Part shown: in pieces, positions 30,270 to 40,201 of the stretch
Layout: each line of letters starts with the position of its first letter
How positions within the stretch are numbered: position 1 is the stretch's first letter
From: Bacteroidota bacterium
GTDB lineage: Bacteria > Bacteroidota > Bacteroidia > Palsa-948
NCBI GenBank assembly: GCA_016195025.1
Contig: JACQAL010000076.1
Coordinates: 62,001 to 126,000 of the forward strand
Direction of reading: 5' to 3'
Length of the DNA stretch: 64,000 nucleotides
Program-made: the position numbers and the translations under genes
Notes under the pieces: model-generated
Databases searched by the model: none
Seen by the model: only the letters and a program-made list of their open reading frames with translations
What the model was told of the DNA's origin: nothing

Positions 30270-33200
30270 TTAATTCTCCTGCATTTCTTTTTTCATTTCA
30301 TCTAACGGCAATACTGCAGAGTTGCTTTTCACAAACCTGCACCACATGCAATCTTCCTCTCTGCAACCTTCCGTAAATTCGTGATTCATGATTTTGTTGT
30401 AAACTTCCTTGATTTGATTTTTTACGATAGTAATATCTTCTTTTCCCACAACTACTTTTTTCTTCACAAATATTTTTTCCTTATCGTGCTTCTCAATGAA
30501 ATCAATTTCCCCGGAAACCATTTTCCATTCCTTTCGCCTGAAATTATCGAGCAGAATTTTATAAAAAACAATCTGCCTCCAGTAATCTCCGCCCAACGGC
30601 TCTTTTTCATCGGGAGGATTCAGTTTCTTAATTCCGTTTTCGGGTTTGCCGGTTTTATAGTCAATCACATTTGCTTCGTTGCCGGTAAATTCTATTTTGT
30701 CTAACTTTCCGTTGATGGGAATTCCATCTGCTTCAATATCTTTAATGGAAAATTCCGTGACAGAAATTTTATTCCACGAGTTCACGTAATGGTCGTAATA
30801 ATCTGGAAGAGTATTTTCTCCGAGCGCAAGACGGTTTTTGTACTGCACTTCGGTGAATGAATCACGCTGTTTGTACATTGCTTTTTTAAACGCATCCACG
30901 AAATTTTCTTTTGACGGGAATTTATTTTCTTTCACCATCTCATCGAAAAGCCATTTCATTGCGCTGTGCACTGCAGTTCCGAAAGCCAGGTTGTCATTTT
31001 TAGCAGAAGGAACGCGCAAAATATTTTCATAATAAAAAGCCACCGGACATTCCAGATATTTGTTCAGGTGAGTTATGCTCAGCGAATAATCTTCCAGCAC
31101 CGAATTGATGTATTCTTTTTTGAGCGTGAGAATATTTTCGGTAGTTGGTTTTTCTTTTTCCGTGAGTGATAGAGCGGTGTACTCGGAAATTTTATCTGCA
31201 GAAAGATGTTTGCGCTCAATGGCAATGCCTGTTTCAGAAATTATTTCTTCCATGAATTGCGTGCGTTCAAGCATTTTTCCTTCGTTTGTTTTTTCCGCGA
31301 ATGAAATCTGCAGATGTTCTTTCGCTCGCGTCATTACAACATAAAATAACCTGCGGGCGCTTTCTAATTTATTTTCATCGTCCTTGGTGGTGAAGGTGAG
31401 CGTATCCGGAAGTGAGAACTTATTTGTCATGCCTCTGGATTTCTCCCAGAAGTCGGTGGTGCAGCCAATCATGAATACATGCTGAAACTCCAGCCCTTTT
31501 GCTGAATGCGCGGTGATGAGATGCACGCCATTTTCTTCGTAAACGGTTTTGTTAATTGGAATCGAAATTTTTTCTTCTCTCATCTCCTGAATTGTTTCCA
31601 GAAAATCTTTCACGGAAATAAGCGGGCGTTTGGCAGATTCGTTTTTAATAAAATCAAAAAGCGTGGACACCACTTGCAGAAGCCACGTGCGCTCAGGCGA
31701 ATCAAGAATGTGTTTCAGGATTCCTCCCCAGTTCAATATTTTTTCGAAAAGAAGCTGAAGCGTGGAGTTGGAAACTTCGGTGAGCCAGCGTGTCAAATTT
31801 TCTTCGAAGAAAATAACAGAACCATAATTTTCAAGATCCAGTTTTTTAAGTTCGTCATAATTGGAAAGAAAAACTCTCCACCTCAGGTAATGTTTTCCGC
31901 AATGCGCGGAAATTTTTGCAATGTCTCGCGGGTTTAAGTTGAAAAATTTATAATGCATCATTTCAAACAACAGGTGCTCTCCGCTGTTTGGTCTTTTATT
32001 TTCTTCACTCAGGTAAGTGAGTATGTTCAGTATCTGCTGCGTGATTGTTAAGTCGAGAATATTTATTTTCTTTTTTACGTTATAAGGAATATTTTTCTTT
32101 TCTAAAAGAGAAATTATATTTTCGGCTTGGCGATGCTTGGCATAAATGATTGCAACGTCAGAAAGATTTGAAATTTGTTCGACAATGGAATTTTCTTCGT
32201 GTTGAGTATTGTAATACTGAATTAAAAATGGTTGATGGTTGATGGTTGATGGTTGATGGTTAGCAGCAAGAGTTTTACTAAGCGAAGGAATTTTTTTCAG
32301 AAGCGGAGTTTGATTTACTAATCTCTGTTCGTTGTTATCAATAACTGCTTTTGACGCATCCAGAATTTTTTGCGTGGAGCGATAATTTTCTTTCAGCACG
32401 ATGACCTCCATATCATTTTCGTAGCGCTCGAAGAACTGCGTCATGTTTTTTACGCGCGCACCTTGAAATTCATAAATGCATTGGTCGTCATCGCCAACAA
32501 CAAACACGTTGGGTTTTTCCCAGTAAGAAATGAGCCGTTGCAGTAATTCATTCTGTGCACCGCTTGTGTCCTGGTATTCATCCACCAGAAAATATTGATA
32601 CCACTCCTGATAATTGCGCAAAAAATTTTCATCTTTCTTAAATGTGTTCAGCACCCAGAGAATCATATCCGAATAATCATAGCGGTTGCGCTCGCGCATC
32701 ATCTCGCAATATTTCGGAAAGAGGGCAGAGGCAGCGCGGAGCAGTTCCATTTTCTCTTTCACAGCATCCACATCTTTTTGTTTTACATCGCCTTTTTTAT
32801 ATCCCTGCTTCGCATTATTTACTTTGTAGATGAATTCATCGCGGTTAGGTAAGTCGGAAAGATATTTATCGATTTGTTCCGAAACAAATTCGGGCGTCCA
32901 ATCTTCCTCTTTCATTCTTTGAAATAAATCTTTCAAGCGGGTTACATCATAGTAGATTTCACCTTTCAATCTCTTGAGCGGATGTTTTGCATCAAGAGAA
33001 TCTACCATGTCGCGCAAGAGTTGAACATTCTCCAATTCGGAAATAGGTTCTAACTCTCTCTTGCCGAAATAATCGAGGTTGTGCTGAATGATATCGTTGC
33101 AGAAAGCGTGGAAAGTGTAAATGTTCACGCGGTAAGCCGTGGGGCCGATGAACTGGAGCAAACGATTTCTCATAGCAACAGTTCCGGCATCGGTGTAAGT

Positions 33201-33416
33201 GAGGCAAAGAATATTGTGCGGAGCAACCTGCAAATCCGATTTCAGAATATGCCCGATGCGCCCGGCAATGATTTGCGTTTTGCCCGTGCCCGGACCTGCA
33301 ATCACCATCACAGGCCCTTCAATGTGCTCAACGGCTTTGCGCTGCTCGGCATTGAGGCGCGCGAGTTCCTGCCGGAATTGTTTTTCGTAATGAGTTTTAC
33401 TCTCCGCTGTTTTCAC
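30270..33416 (-). CDS. UvrD/AddA-like helicase with C-terminal PD-(D/E)XK nuclease and Cys cluster
   Basis: 1048 residues from GTG 33416. The superfamily 1 helicase core has Walker A AGPGTGKTQ (about 40), DEYQDT (about 276), VGDDDQCIYEFQGA and THSAKGLEF-type motif VHLITAHSAKGLEF. The C-terminal about 260 residues form a RecB-like nuclease: GKLDKIE and VIDYKTGKP (catalytic D...xK). Four cysteines (LECP near 788; C-x4-C-x2-C near 1015-1023) match the iron-sulfur staple of AddB/AdnA-type nucleases. It therefore probably unwinds and cuts DNA ends in recombination repair. An ATG-free start and the loop at about 385-395 (ANHQPSTINHQP), encoded by ggttgat heptamers, are notable. Confidence 0.92.
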   Translation of the reverse strand: MKTAESKTHYEKQFRQELARLNAEQRKAVEHIEGPVMVIAGPGTGKTQIIAGRIGHILKSDLQVAPHNILCLTYTDAGTVAMRNRLLQFIGPTAYRVNIYTFHAFCNDIIQHNLDYFGKRELEPISELENVQLLRDMVDSLDAKHPLKRLKGEIYYDVTRLKDLFQRMKEEDWTPEFVSEQIDKYLSDLPNRDEFIYKVNNAKQGYKKGDVKQKDVDAVKEKMELLRAASALFPKYCEMMRERNRYDYSDMILWVLNTFKKDENFLRNYQEWYQYFLVDEYQDTSGAQNELLQRLISYWEKPNVFVVGDDDQCIYEFQGARVKNMTQFFERYENDMEVIVLKENYRSTQKILDASKAVIDNNEQRLVNQTPLLKKIPSLSKTLAANHQPSTINHQPFLIQYYNTQHEENSIVEQISNLSDVAIIYAKHRQAENIISLLEKKNIPYNVKKKINILDLTITQQILNILTYLSEENKRPNSGEHLLFEMMHYKFFNLNPRDIAKISAHCGKHYLRWRVFLSNYDELKKLDLENYGSVIFFEENLTRWLTEVSNSTLQLLFEKILNWGGILKHILDSPERTWLLQVVSTLFDFIKNESAKRPLISVKDFLETIQEMREEKISIPINKTVYEENGVHLITAHSAKGLEFQHVFMIGCTTDFWEKSRGMTNKFSLPDTLTFTTKDDENKLESARRLFYVVMTRAKEHLQISFAEKTNEGKMLERTQFMEEIISETGIAIERKHLSADKISEYTALSLTEKEKPTTENILTLKKEYINSVLEDYSLSITHLNKYLECPVAFYYENILRVPSAKNDNLAFGTAVHSAMKWLFDEMVKENKFPSKENFVDAFKKAMYKQRDSFTEVQYKNRLALGENTLPDYYDHYVNSWNKISVTEFSIKDIEADGIPINGKLDKIEFTGNEANVIDYKTGKPENGIKKLNPPDEKEPLGGDYWRQIVFYKILLDNFRRKEWKMVSGEIDFIEKHDKEKIFVKKKVVVGKEDITIVKNQIKEVYNKIMNHEFTEGCREEDCMWCRFVKSNSAVLPLDEMKKEMQEN
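32230..32261. repeat. ggttgat heptamer array inside helicase gene
   Basis: Four perfect ggttgat units plus a partial one. They code NHQPSTINHQP in a linker of the helicase, outside the conserved motifs. Confidence 0.85.
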
Positions 33417-33480
33417 AAAACGAATCTAAGGAAAATCACAGAGAGAAAAATGTTTGTTGATAAAAATAAGAGAGATAAAC

Positions 33481-34815
33481 TTATTTTATTTTCGATTGAA
33501 ACTTTACAGTATCCGTAAGTTTTTCATGCGCGTCATTTTCATCCGCTATGAATTCATAAAAACCTTCGCCTTGTTTTGCAAGGCGCAGAATCATTGCTTT
33601 GCCATACCGGTTTTGTCCGAAAGCAAGAACGGATAATTTAATTTCTTGTTTGGATTTTTCCGAAACCAGTTTCATTAACTCTTCTTCGTTTTCCGATAAA
33701 CCGTTAAATCCTCCGTCAGTCGCAATGATGATTTGATTCATTCCTCCTTTAATAAAATTTTCTTCAGCGTTTTTATAAGCCGTTTGAATTGCTTTTCCGC
33801 CTTCGGTTTTTCCTCCACATTTTAATTGCTGAATCACATTAATTATTTTTTCGTGCTCATTGCCGGAAGTTCCGGGTAAAACAATCTTCGCTTCATTCGC
33901 ATAAGTAATAATTGTGATTCTGTCTTCTGCTCGTGTCATTTTTGCAAGATGTATCATTGCCGATTGAAGCAGCGGCATGCAATCGGACTTGTTCATGCTC
34001 GAAGATTTATCTATGAGAAAAACAATATTGTTCTTTTTATAATCGGCAAGAGAAAAATCTGTTTTGCTGATTGTCGGAAGCGGTGCCAAATCTTTTTTAG
34101 AAATAACAATGGAATCTTTCTTTGGAATTATTATTTTCTTTTCAACAGGCGATAATGCAATTGTGAGTTTATGATTCTTCGGGTTAAAATGTTTTTCTGC
34201 TGTTTTGCTTTTATATCCCGGATGTTCGGCAAGCACAATATAAAATCCTATGTCAGATTTCTTTTTGAAGTTTCCGTTCTCATCGGTTTGGTGCTGTGTG
34301 AAAAATTCTCCTTTAGTAATTTCAAGAAAAGAATTTGCAACCGGTTTTTCTGTTGCAGAATCAATCACAGAAATTTCCAAATCAAACTCAACTGGTTTCA
34401 AATTGGGTTTTGAAAAAGATGGACAAGCCACATCGGCAAACTCATCAAAACTCAGAACTTCACCCTTGTAAATTATATTCACCGGAGTTTGTGATGCGCT
34501 GTGATAAATCGGAATGGATGCATTAAACTTTCCTTTTTGTGACGGATTGTAAACAACTTCAATAATTCCGGTTTTGCTCGGCTCAATTGCGCTTGCAGGA
34601 AATCTTACCTCAAACTCACGAGAATATTTTTGTTTGAGAAGAAAAATTTTTTGATTCGTTGTGTTTGTTGCTTCAATCGTATCCACATGACTCACCCAGT
34701 TTTCTGTTTTTGGAAAATTAAATTCGGTGACACTGAAAGAAAGTCCATCGTGAATTTCCTGCGCGAATAAATTAACGGAAATGAAAAAAGAAAGTAAGCA
34801 AAGAAAATTTTTCAT
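33481..34815 (-). CDS. Exported von Willebrand factor A domain protein
   Basis: 444 residues. Signal peptide MKNFLCLLSFFISVNLFAQ; an N-terminal Ig-like (DUF1573-like, about 25-125) module; a carboxypeptidase-regulatory-like beta sandwich (SATEKPVANSFLEITKGEF ... DENGNFKKKSDIGFYIVLAEHPGYKS, about 150-210); and a C-terminal vWA domain (about 265-435) with the MIDAS DKSSSM and downstream T (GGKTEGG) and IATDGG. vWA domains bind metal and ligands in protein assembly. It lies between the helicase and SAM-hydrolase genes on the same strand; function unknown. Confidence 0.85.
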   Translation of the reverse strand: MKNFLCLLSFFISVNLFAQEIHDGLSFSVTEFNFPKTENWVSHVDTIEATNTTNQKIFLLKQKYSREFEVRFPASAIEPSKTGIIEVVYNPSQKGKFNASIPIYHSASQTPVNIIYKGEVLSFDEFADVACPSFSKPNLKPVEFDLEISVIDSATEKPVANSFLEITKGEFFTQHQTDENGNFKKKSDIGFYIVLAEHPGYKSKTAEKHFNPKNHKLTIALSPVEKKIIIPKKDSIVISKKDLAPLPTISKTDFSLADYKKNNIVFLIDKSSSMNKSDCMPLLQSAMIHLAKMTRAEDRITIITYANEAKIVLPGTSGNEHEKIINVIQQLKCGGKTEGGKAIQTAYKNAEENFIKGGMNQIIIATDGGFNGLSENEEELMKLVSEKSKQEIKLSVLAFGQNRYGKAMILRLAKQGEGFYEFIADENDAHEKLTDTVKFQSKIK

Positions 34816-34833
34816 GAAACGAATCTAAGGAAT

Positions 34834-35613
34834 TTATTCGGTAATCCTGATTGTAATCGGGCTTCCCACAGTAAGATTATACAATCCGGAAATTCCTCCG
34901 CGTGATTGCGCGATTTCAAGATAGCCCGCTGAATTGAACAGCGCAAGAATTCCTCCTGAGGAAACTTCATTGTAGCGCTGTGAAATTTCTGCAATCTCTT
35001 CTCCCTGGAATTCGAGCGTAAATTTTTTTCCGCGGATGGTATCGTTGAAAAATTGTTTGGTGATGTTCGCCACCGCATTGCCGTACGAATCCACATACAT
35101 CACCGTTCCGTGCAAAACATTATCTGTAAACACGGGACGAATAGTATTTACCTTTTTGAAATTTTCCTGCGCAATTCCCAAAACTTCAGGCGTTCCTCCG
35201 CGTGCAAGATGGCAGGCGGCTTTCACAAAAATATCTTTCAGCGGAAAAATCATTATATCAGTTTCCTGGCGAATGTTGCTCAGGTCATAAATTTTATCCG
35301 GCACTTTTTCAAACAGCAAAGAAAAAATTCCGTTATCCGTTCCGATGAAATAATGTCCGTCACATAAAATTGCCAAATGATTTTGATTTGCGCTTGCTTC
35401 GGCATTTATACCTATTATATGTACAGTTCCCGCAGGAAAATTCGGATACGCCTGTTTCAAAACATACGCGCCATGACGAATATCAAACGCGGGAACATTA
35501 TGCGTAATATCCACAATCGCCACTTCGGGCATTTGCGAAAGAATTGCACCCTTCAGCGCGCCCACATAATAATCGGTGAGTCCTAAATCGGTGGTGAGGG
35601 TGATGATAGGCAT
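34834..35613 (-). CDS. SAM hydroxide adenosyltransferase (DUF62 family)
   Basis: 259 residues, normal length. The N-terminal ITLTTDLGLTDYYVGALKG motif and the middle DNGIFSLLF region are the DUF62 signature; characterised members hydrolyse S-adenosylmethionine to adenosine and methionine and are relatives of fluorinase and chlorinase. Cytoplasmic. It is divergent from phoH (92 bases between starts) and 18 bases upstream of the vWA gene on the same strand, so it may lead that transcript. Confidence 0.9.
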   Translation of the reverse strand: MPIITLTTDLGLTDYYVGALKGAILSQMPEVAIVDITHNVPAFDIRHGAYVLKQAYPNFPAGTVHIIGINAEASANQNHLAILCDGHYFIGTDNGIFSLLFEKVPDKIYDLSNIRQETDIMIFPLKDIFVKAACHLARGGTPEVLGIAQENFKKVNTIRPVFTDNVLHGTVMYVDSYGNAVANITKQFFNDTIRGKKFTLEFQGEEIAEISQRYNEVSSGGILALFNSAGYLEIAQSRGGISGLYNLTVGSPITIRITE

Positions 35614-35705
35614 TGTTAAAATGTCAATAACTTATATCTGAAAAAGTAAACACTTTTTTTATTTTCGCTTTGCAAAAGTAAAAACAATAAACGAAACCAA
35701 CTTTC

Positions 35706-36668
35706 TTGAACGAACTTCTTATCCGAATTGATTCCGAAAATCCTGTTGAGTTTTATGGAATCAACGACCGCAATCTCTTCTTAATCAAAAAACGTTTTCC
35801 GAAACTTAAAATTGTTGCGCGTGGCGACACGCTGAAAGTTTTAGGCGAACAGGAAGAACTGGACTTGTTTGAAAAAAGAATCCAGGCGCTGCAGAATTAT
35901 TATTCCACAGGCGGAAAATTGTCGGAAGATGTAATTGACCAGATTATGAGCGGAAACGAATCGCAGGTAAATGTTCCGGCAGATTCGGGCGATGTAATTG
36001 TTTTCGGCAACAATGGAATAATTGTAAAAGCACGAACAGCAAATCAAAGAAAGATGGTGGAGAGTGCGAAGAGAAACGATATCATTTTTGCAATTGGTCC
36101 CGCGGGAACAGGAAAAACGTATACGGCAGTTGCGATGGCAGTGCGCGCGTTGAAAAATAAAGAAGTCAGAAAAATTGTTTTATGCCGTCCTGCCGTGGAA
36201 GCGGGAGAAAGTTTAGGATTTCTTCCGGGTGATTTGAAAGAAAAACTCGATCCGTATCTTCAGCCGCTATATGATGCGCTCTACGATATGATTCCTCCCG
36301 AAAAAATGATGAACTATATTGAGAACCGCACGGTGGAAATTGCTCCGCTTGCTTTCATGCGCGGGCGCACGCTCGACCATGCGTATGTGATTTTGGACGA
36401 AGCGCAAAACGCAACCGAAGGACAATTGAAAATGTTTTTAACCCGCATGGGTTCCACTGCGAAATTTGTTATCACCGGTGATGTAACGCAAATTGATTTG
36501 CCGCGAAACCAGCCATCGGGTTTGGCAAATGCTTTTCAGATTCTCGGAGGAATTAACGGAATAGATTTCATTCATCTTGATGGAAGCGATGTGGTGCGCC
36601 ATCGTTTAGTGAAGAGTGTGATTGACGCGTATGCAAAAACAAAAGGCCCGATTCAACCAAACGTATAA
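35706..36668 (+). CDS. PhoH-family ATPase (PhoH-like protein)
   Basis: 320 residues. A KH-like N-terminal region (about 1-100) precedes a P-loop ATPase with GPAGTGKTYTAVAMAVRAL (about 133), VLCRPAVEAGESLGFLPGD, DEAQNATEGQLKMFLTRMG (Walker B region, about 235) and ITGDVTQIDLP. Bacterial PhoH proteins are RNA-linked ATPases; exact role unsettled. Start is TTG 35706 (reads LNELLIRIDS), which matches the usual N-terminus of this family in Bacteroidota; no ATG lies nearby. purC starts 6 bases later, so they form an operon. Confidence 0.93.
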   Translation: MNELLIRIDSENPVEFYGINDRNLFLIKKRFPKLKIVARGDTLKVLGEQEELDLFEKRIQALQNYYSTGGKLSEDVIDQIMSGNESQVNVPADSGDVIVFGNNGIIVKARTANQRKMVESAKRNDIIFAIGPAGTGKTYTAVAMAVRALKNKEVRKIVLCRPAVEAGESLGFLPGDLKEKLDPYLQPLYDALYDMIPPEKMMNYIENRTVEIAPLAFMRGRTLDHAYVILDEAQNATEGQLKMFLTRMGSTAKFVITGDVTQIDLPRNQPSGLANAFQILGGINGIDFIHLDGSDVVRHRLVKSVIDAYAKTKGPIQPNV

Positions 36669-36674
36669 TTTTTT

Positions 36675-37646
36675 ATGGAAGCAATTACAGCAACCAATTT
36701 CAAATTTCCCGGGCAAAAAAGTTTTTACAAGGGAAAAGTGCGCGATGTATATAACATCAACGATGAAATTCTTGTAATGATTGTGTCGGATAGAATTTCT
36801 GCGTTTGATGTAGTTCTTCCGAGAGGAATTCCTTATAAAGGGCAAGTGCTGAATCAAATCGCTTCGAAGTTTTTGAAAGCGACTTCTGATATTGTTCCCA
36901 ACTGGGTGATTGATGTTCCCGACCCGATGGTTACCGTTGGAAAAATGTGCGAGCCGTTTAAAGTGGAGATGGTGATTCGCGGATACGCGAGCGGTCACGC
37001 ATGGAGAACTTACAAAAGTGGAAAAAGAGAATTATGCGGAGTGAAACTTCCCGAAGGAATTAAAGAGAATGATAAATTTCCGGAACCGATAATTACTCCG
37101 AGTACAAAAGCAAGCATTGGGCATGATGAAGATATTTCACGCGAAGAAATTCTGAAGCAGGAAATTGTTTCGAAAGAAGATTACGAGCAATTGGAAAAAT
37201 ATACGCGTGCAGTTTTCAAACGCGGAACTGAGTTGGCAGATAAAATGGGATTGATTCTCGTAGATACAAAATATGAATTCGGAAAGAAGGATGGGAAAAT
37301 TTATTTGATTGACGAAATTCACACGCCTGATTCTTCCAGATATTTTTACAAAGAAGGTTATGCCGAGCGCCAGAAAAAAGGTGAACCGCAGAAGCAACTT
37401 TCAAAAGAGTTTGTACGCGAGTGGCTCATCGCAAATAATTTTATGGGCAAAGAAGGTCAAACAGTTCCTGAAATGACCGATGCAATTGTAAAACAAATTT
37501 CTGACCGTTACATTGAACTCTACGAAAATATTACAGGAGAAAAATTTCAGCGTGCGGATGCTTCGAATGTACTTGGCAGGGTGGAAGCAAATATAAATTC
37601 ATTCCTGAAAAAATATTTTTCTTCAAAGCAAGCAGTTCATTCCTGA
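36675..37646 (+). CDS. purC: SAICAR synthetase PurC
   Basis: 323 residues. The hallmarks of the enzyme are [11 protein letters not shown] (nucleotide-binding), [37 protein letters not shown]-like segment (here [20 protein letters not shown]), and [13 protein letters not shown] (about 218-230). It joins aspartate to CAIR using ATP in purine synthesis. Slightly longer than the minimal bacterial enzyme, as in other Bacteroidota. Directly downstream of phoH (6-base gap). Confidence 0.97.
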   Translation: MEAITATNFKFPGQKSFYKGKVRDVYNINDEILVMIVSDRISAFDVVLPRGIPYKGQVLNQIASKFLKATSDIVPNWVIDVPDPMVTVGKMCEPFKVEMVIRGYASGHAWRTYKSGKRELCGVKLPEGIKENDKFPEPIITPSTKASIGHDEDISREEILKQEIVSKEDYEQLEKYTRAVFKRGTELADKMGLILVDTKYEFGKKDGKIYLIDEIHTPDSSRYFYKEGYAERQKKGEPQKQLSKEFVREWLIANNFMGKEGQTVPEMTDAIVKQISDRYIELYENITGEKFQRADASNVLGRVEANINSFLKKYFSSKQAVHS

Positions 37647-37680
37647 TTCATTCTTCAGAATCTATCCAGAATTTCTCTCT

Positions 37681-37688
37681 TATATTTG
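37681..37688 (+). promoter_or_regulatory. -7 promoter element TATATTTG
   Basis: TAnnTTTG match ending 8 bases before the ATG at 37697, so the transcript would have a very short leader. Confidence 0.45.
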
Positions 37689-37696
37689 CGCCACCT

Positions 37697-40141
37697 ATGA
37701 GAGGAATAATTTTCTTTCTTCTGTTTTCTGCTTTTGCAAGTAGTGTATTTTCCAATTCTAAAAATTCTGATTCCACACAAACTTCAAAGAAAGAATATAC
37801 TGCTGTTCGCATTTCTCATCCGCCAAAAATTGATGCGGACTTAAACGATTCCTGCTGGATGAATATTCCTGTGGCAACAGATTTTATTCAATCGCAGCCC
37901 AACCCGCTTCTTCCTTCCAGAAAAAAAACGGATGTTAAACTTGCGTATGATAATAATGCAATTTATGTTCTTGCTATAATGTATGATTCTTCTCCTGATA
38001 GTATTTTACACGAACTGTCAACAAGAGACAATGCTTTTTTCGGACCCAATGCCGATGCATTCGGAGTTTTGTTCGATACCTATCACGATAAACAAAATGC
38101 TTTTTTATTTTCTGTGACCGCTGCAGGTGTGCAGGCTGATACAAGATTATCGGGAGATAATTTTGACGACTCATGGAATGCAGTGTGGGAAAGTAAAGTG
38201 AAGATTACAAATTACGGATGGGTTGCTGAATACAGAATCCCTTATTCTGCACTTCGTTTTCCAAAAAAAGAAATTCAGGAATGGGGAATAAATTTTTCCC
38301 GCCAGATTAGAAGATGCCGCGAGTTCAGTAACTGGAATCCGATTGATCCGAAGGTGAATGGAATGGTTGTGCAGGCAGGAATTCTTCATGGCATTTCAAA
38401 TATTAAATCTCCGCTACGGCTTTCTGTTTCACCTTATATTTCTACGTATGCCTATAATTTTGCCGGTCAAAATTCTTATGCCTTCAACGGAGGAGCAGAT
38501 GTAAAATACGGCATCAATGAAAGTTTTACAATGGATATGATGCTGATTCCTGATTTCGGGCAGGTGAGAAGTGATGACAAGATTTTAAATCTTTCTCCAT
38601 TTGAAGTCCGCTATGATGAAAGGCGTTCTTTCTTTACCGAAGGAACGGAACTTTTCAACCGTGCGAATATTTTTTATTCTCGAAGAGTGGGAGGAATTCC
38701 TTTACGATACAATTCCGTGTACGATTCAACAAGGACAAATGAAATCGTTGATAAGAATCCGCAAAATGCACAACTGTATAACGCAACAAAAATTTCAGGA
38801 AGAACAAAAGACAAACTCGGCATTGGCTTTTTTAATGCAGTTACCGCTCCTGCTTATGCAACCCTGCGCGATACTCTGACTAGAATAACAAGAAATATTC
38901 AAACCCAACCGCTCGCTAATTATAATGTTCTTGTTCTGGACCAGGAATTAAAAAATAATTCTCATGTGAGTTTGATTAATACCAATGTTTCCCGGCAAGG
39001 AAAATTTGAGCAAGCAAATGTTACTGGTACGGAGATTTGGCTGGTTGATAAAAGCAACACTTATGCTATACGTGCGTTTGGCAACTTAAGCCAATTACAT
39101 TTTCCAGATTCAGCAAAAACGGATTTAGGATATAGATACCTAATTAATGTAGGTAAGATAAGCGGTAATTATACTGTATCGCTTGTTGAACGCGCGACCA
39201 CACAAAATTTTAATCCGAATGATTTTGGTTATATCGCACGCACGAATGAGTTTGCACATTTTTTGAATCAGAGTTACAATATTTACAAGCCATTTTGGAA
39301 AATAGTTAAGATGACAAATGATTTGGGAATTGATTATTTCATGCACTACAATAATCCCCGCGCTTATTCATTACTTAACATTGATTGGAACACCGATATT
39401 GATTTTAAAAATTATTTTACGTGGGGATTTTTTGGTCATGCTCAGCCCATTAAAAATAATTATGATTTCTACCAGCCGCGCACTATCGGAAGATATTATG
39501 TGTACTCGAGCAATTACGGATATGGAACATATTTTTCTACTGACTCAAGAAAAGCATTTCATCTGAGTGGCTCTGTTGGTAAAGTCATTTTTAATGAGCG
39601 GAATAGAAACAGCGTTGAGTTTTCTTTGTCCCCGCGTTATCGTTTCAATGATAAGTTTAATATGACTTATTCTTATTGGCAGGGAAATGATGCAGATGAT
39701 GTAGGATTTGTAGATAATGTTAATGACACAATTATTTTTGGAGTGAGAAACGTGTTTACAAAGACAAACACTATAGAGGGAAATTATCTTTTCACACCTC
39801 GCATGTCGCTTTCCTTGCGCGTGAGGCATTACTGGTCGCAGGTGAAGTACAGTTCTTATTTTGCGCTGAATGATATAGGAAAAGATTCTCCTACATCTTA
39901 TAATACGAGCAATGATATAAACTTTAACGCCTTCAATATTGATTTGGCTTTCACCTGGCAGTTTCATCCCGGCAGCGAAATAAGTATTGTTTGGAAAAAC
40001 GCCATCCTCACAGAGAAATCAGATCTTGTAAAAAATTACTATGAAAATCTAAATAGAACTATTGGCTCTCCTCAATCAAATAGTTTCTCCATTAAAATTC
40101 TTTATTACCTGGATTACCAGATGCTGAAAAGAAAAAAATAA
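37697..40141 (+). CDS. DUF5916/CBM9-like exported protein with barrel domain
   Basis: 814 residues. Signal peptide MRGIIFFLLFSAFASSVFS, then a carbohydrate-binding family 9/DOMON-like domain (AVRISHPPKIDADLNDSCWM ... IPYSALRFPK, about 35-215), then a long DUF5916 region (MMLIPDFGQVRSDDKILNLSPFEVRYDERRSFFTEG, key residues NPDFSQ-like IPDFGQ and RRxFF) with barrel-like aromatic strands to the C-terminus. The family is common in Bacteroidota outer membranes with unknown function. It stands alone between purC and the interrupted gene, with its own promoter. Confidence 0.88.
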   Translation: MRGIIFFLLFSAFASSVFSNSKNSDSTQTSKKEYTAVRISHPPKIDADLNDSCWMNIPVATDFIQSQPNPLLPSRKKTDVKLAYDNNAIYVLAIMYDSSPDSILHELSTRDNAFFGPNADAFGVLFDTYHDKQNAFLFSVTAAGVQADTRLSGDNFDDSWNAVWESKVKITNYGWVAEYRIPYSALRFPKKEIQEWGINFSRQIRRCREFSNWNPIDPKVNGMVVQAGILHGISNIKSPLRLSVSPYISTYAYNFAGQNSYAFNGGADVKYGINESFTMDMMLIPDFGQVRSDDKILNLSPFEVRYDERRSFFTEGTELFNRANIFYSRRVGGIPLRYNSVYDSTRTNEIVDKNPQNAQLYNATKISGRTKDKLGIGFFNAVTAPAYATLRDTLTRITRNIQTQPLANYNVLVLDQELKNNSHVSLINTNVSRQGKFEQANVTGTEIWLVDKSNTYAIRAFGNLSQLHFPDSAKTDLGYRYLINVGKISGNYTVSLVERATTQNFNPNDFGYIARTNEFAHFLNQSYNIYKPFWKIVKMTNDLGIDYFMHYNNPRAYSLLNIDWNTDIDFKNYFTWGFFGHAQPIKNNYDFYQPRTIGRYYVYSSNYGYGTYFSTDSRKAFHLSGSVGKVIFNERNRNSVEFSLSPRYRFNDKFNMTYSYWQGNDADDVGFVDNVNDTIIFGVRNVFTKTNTIEGNYLFTPRMSLSLRVRHYWSQVKYSSYFALNDIGKDSPTSYNTSNDINFNAFNIDLAFTWQFHPGSEISIVWKNAILTEKSDLVKNYYENLNRTIGSPQSNSFSIKILYYLDYQMLKRKK

Positions 40142-40201
40142 CTTCCACACAATATTTTTTTCCTTCCTTCGTTGTCTGCGTAACTTCTTAAACTTATTGT
40201 C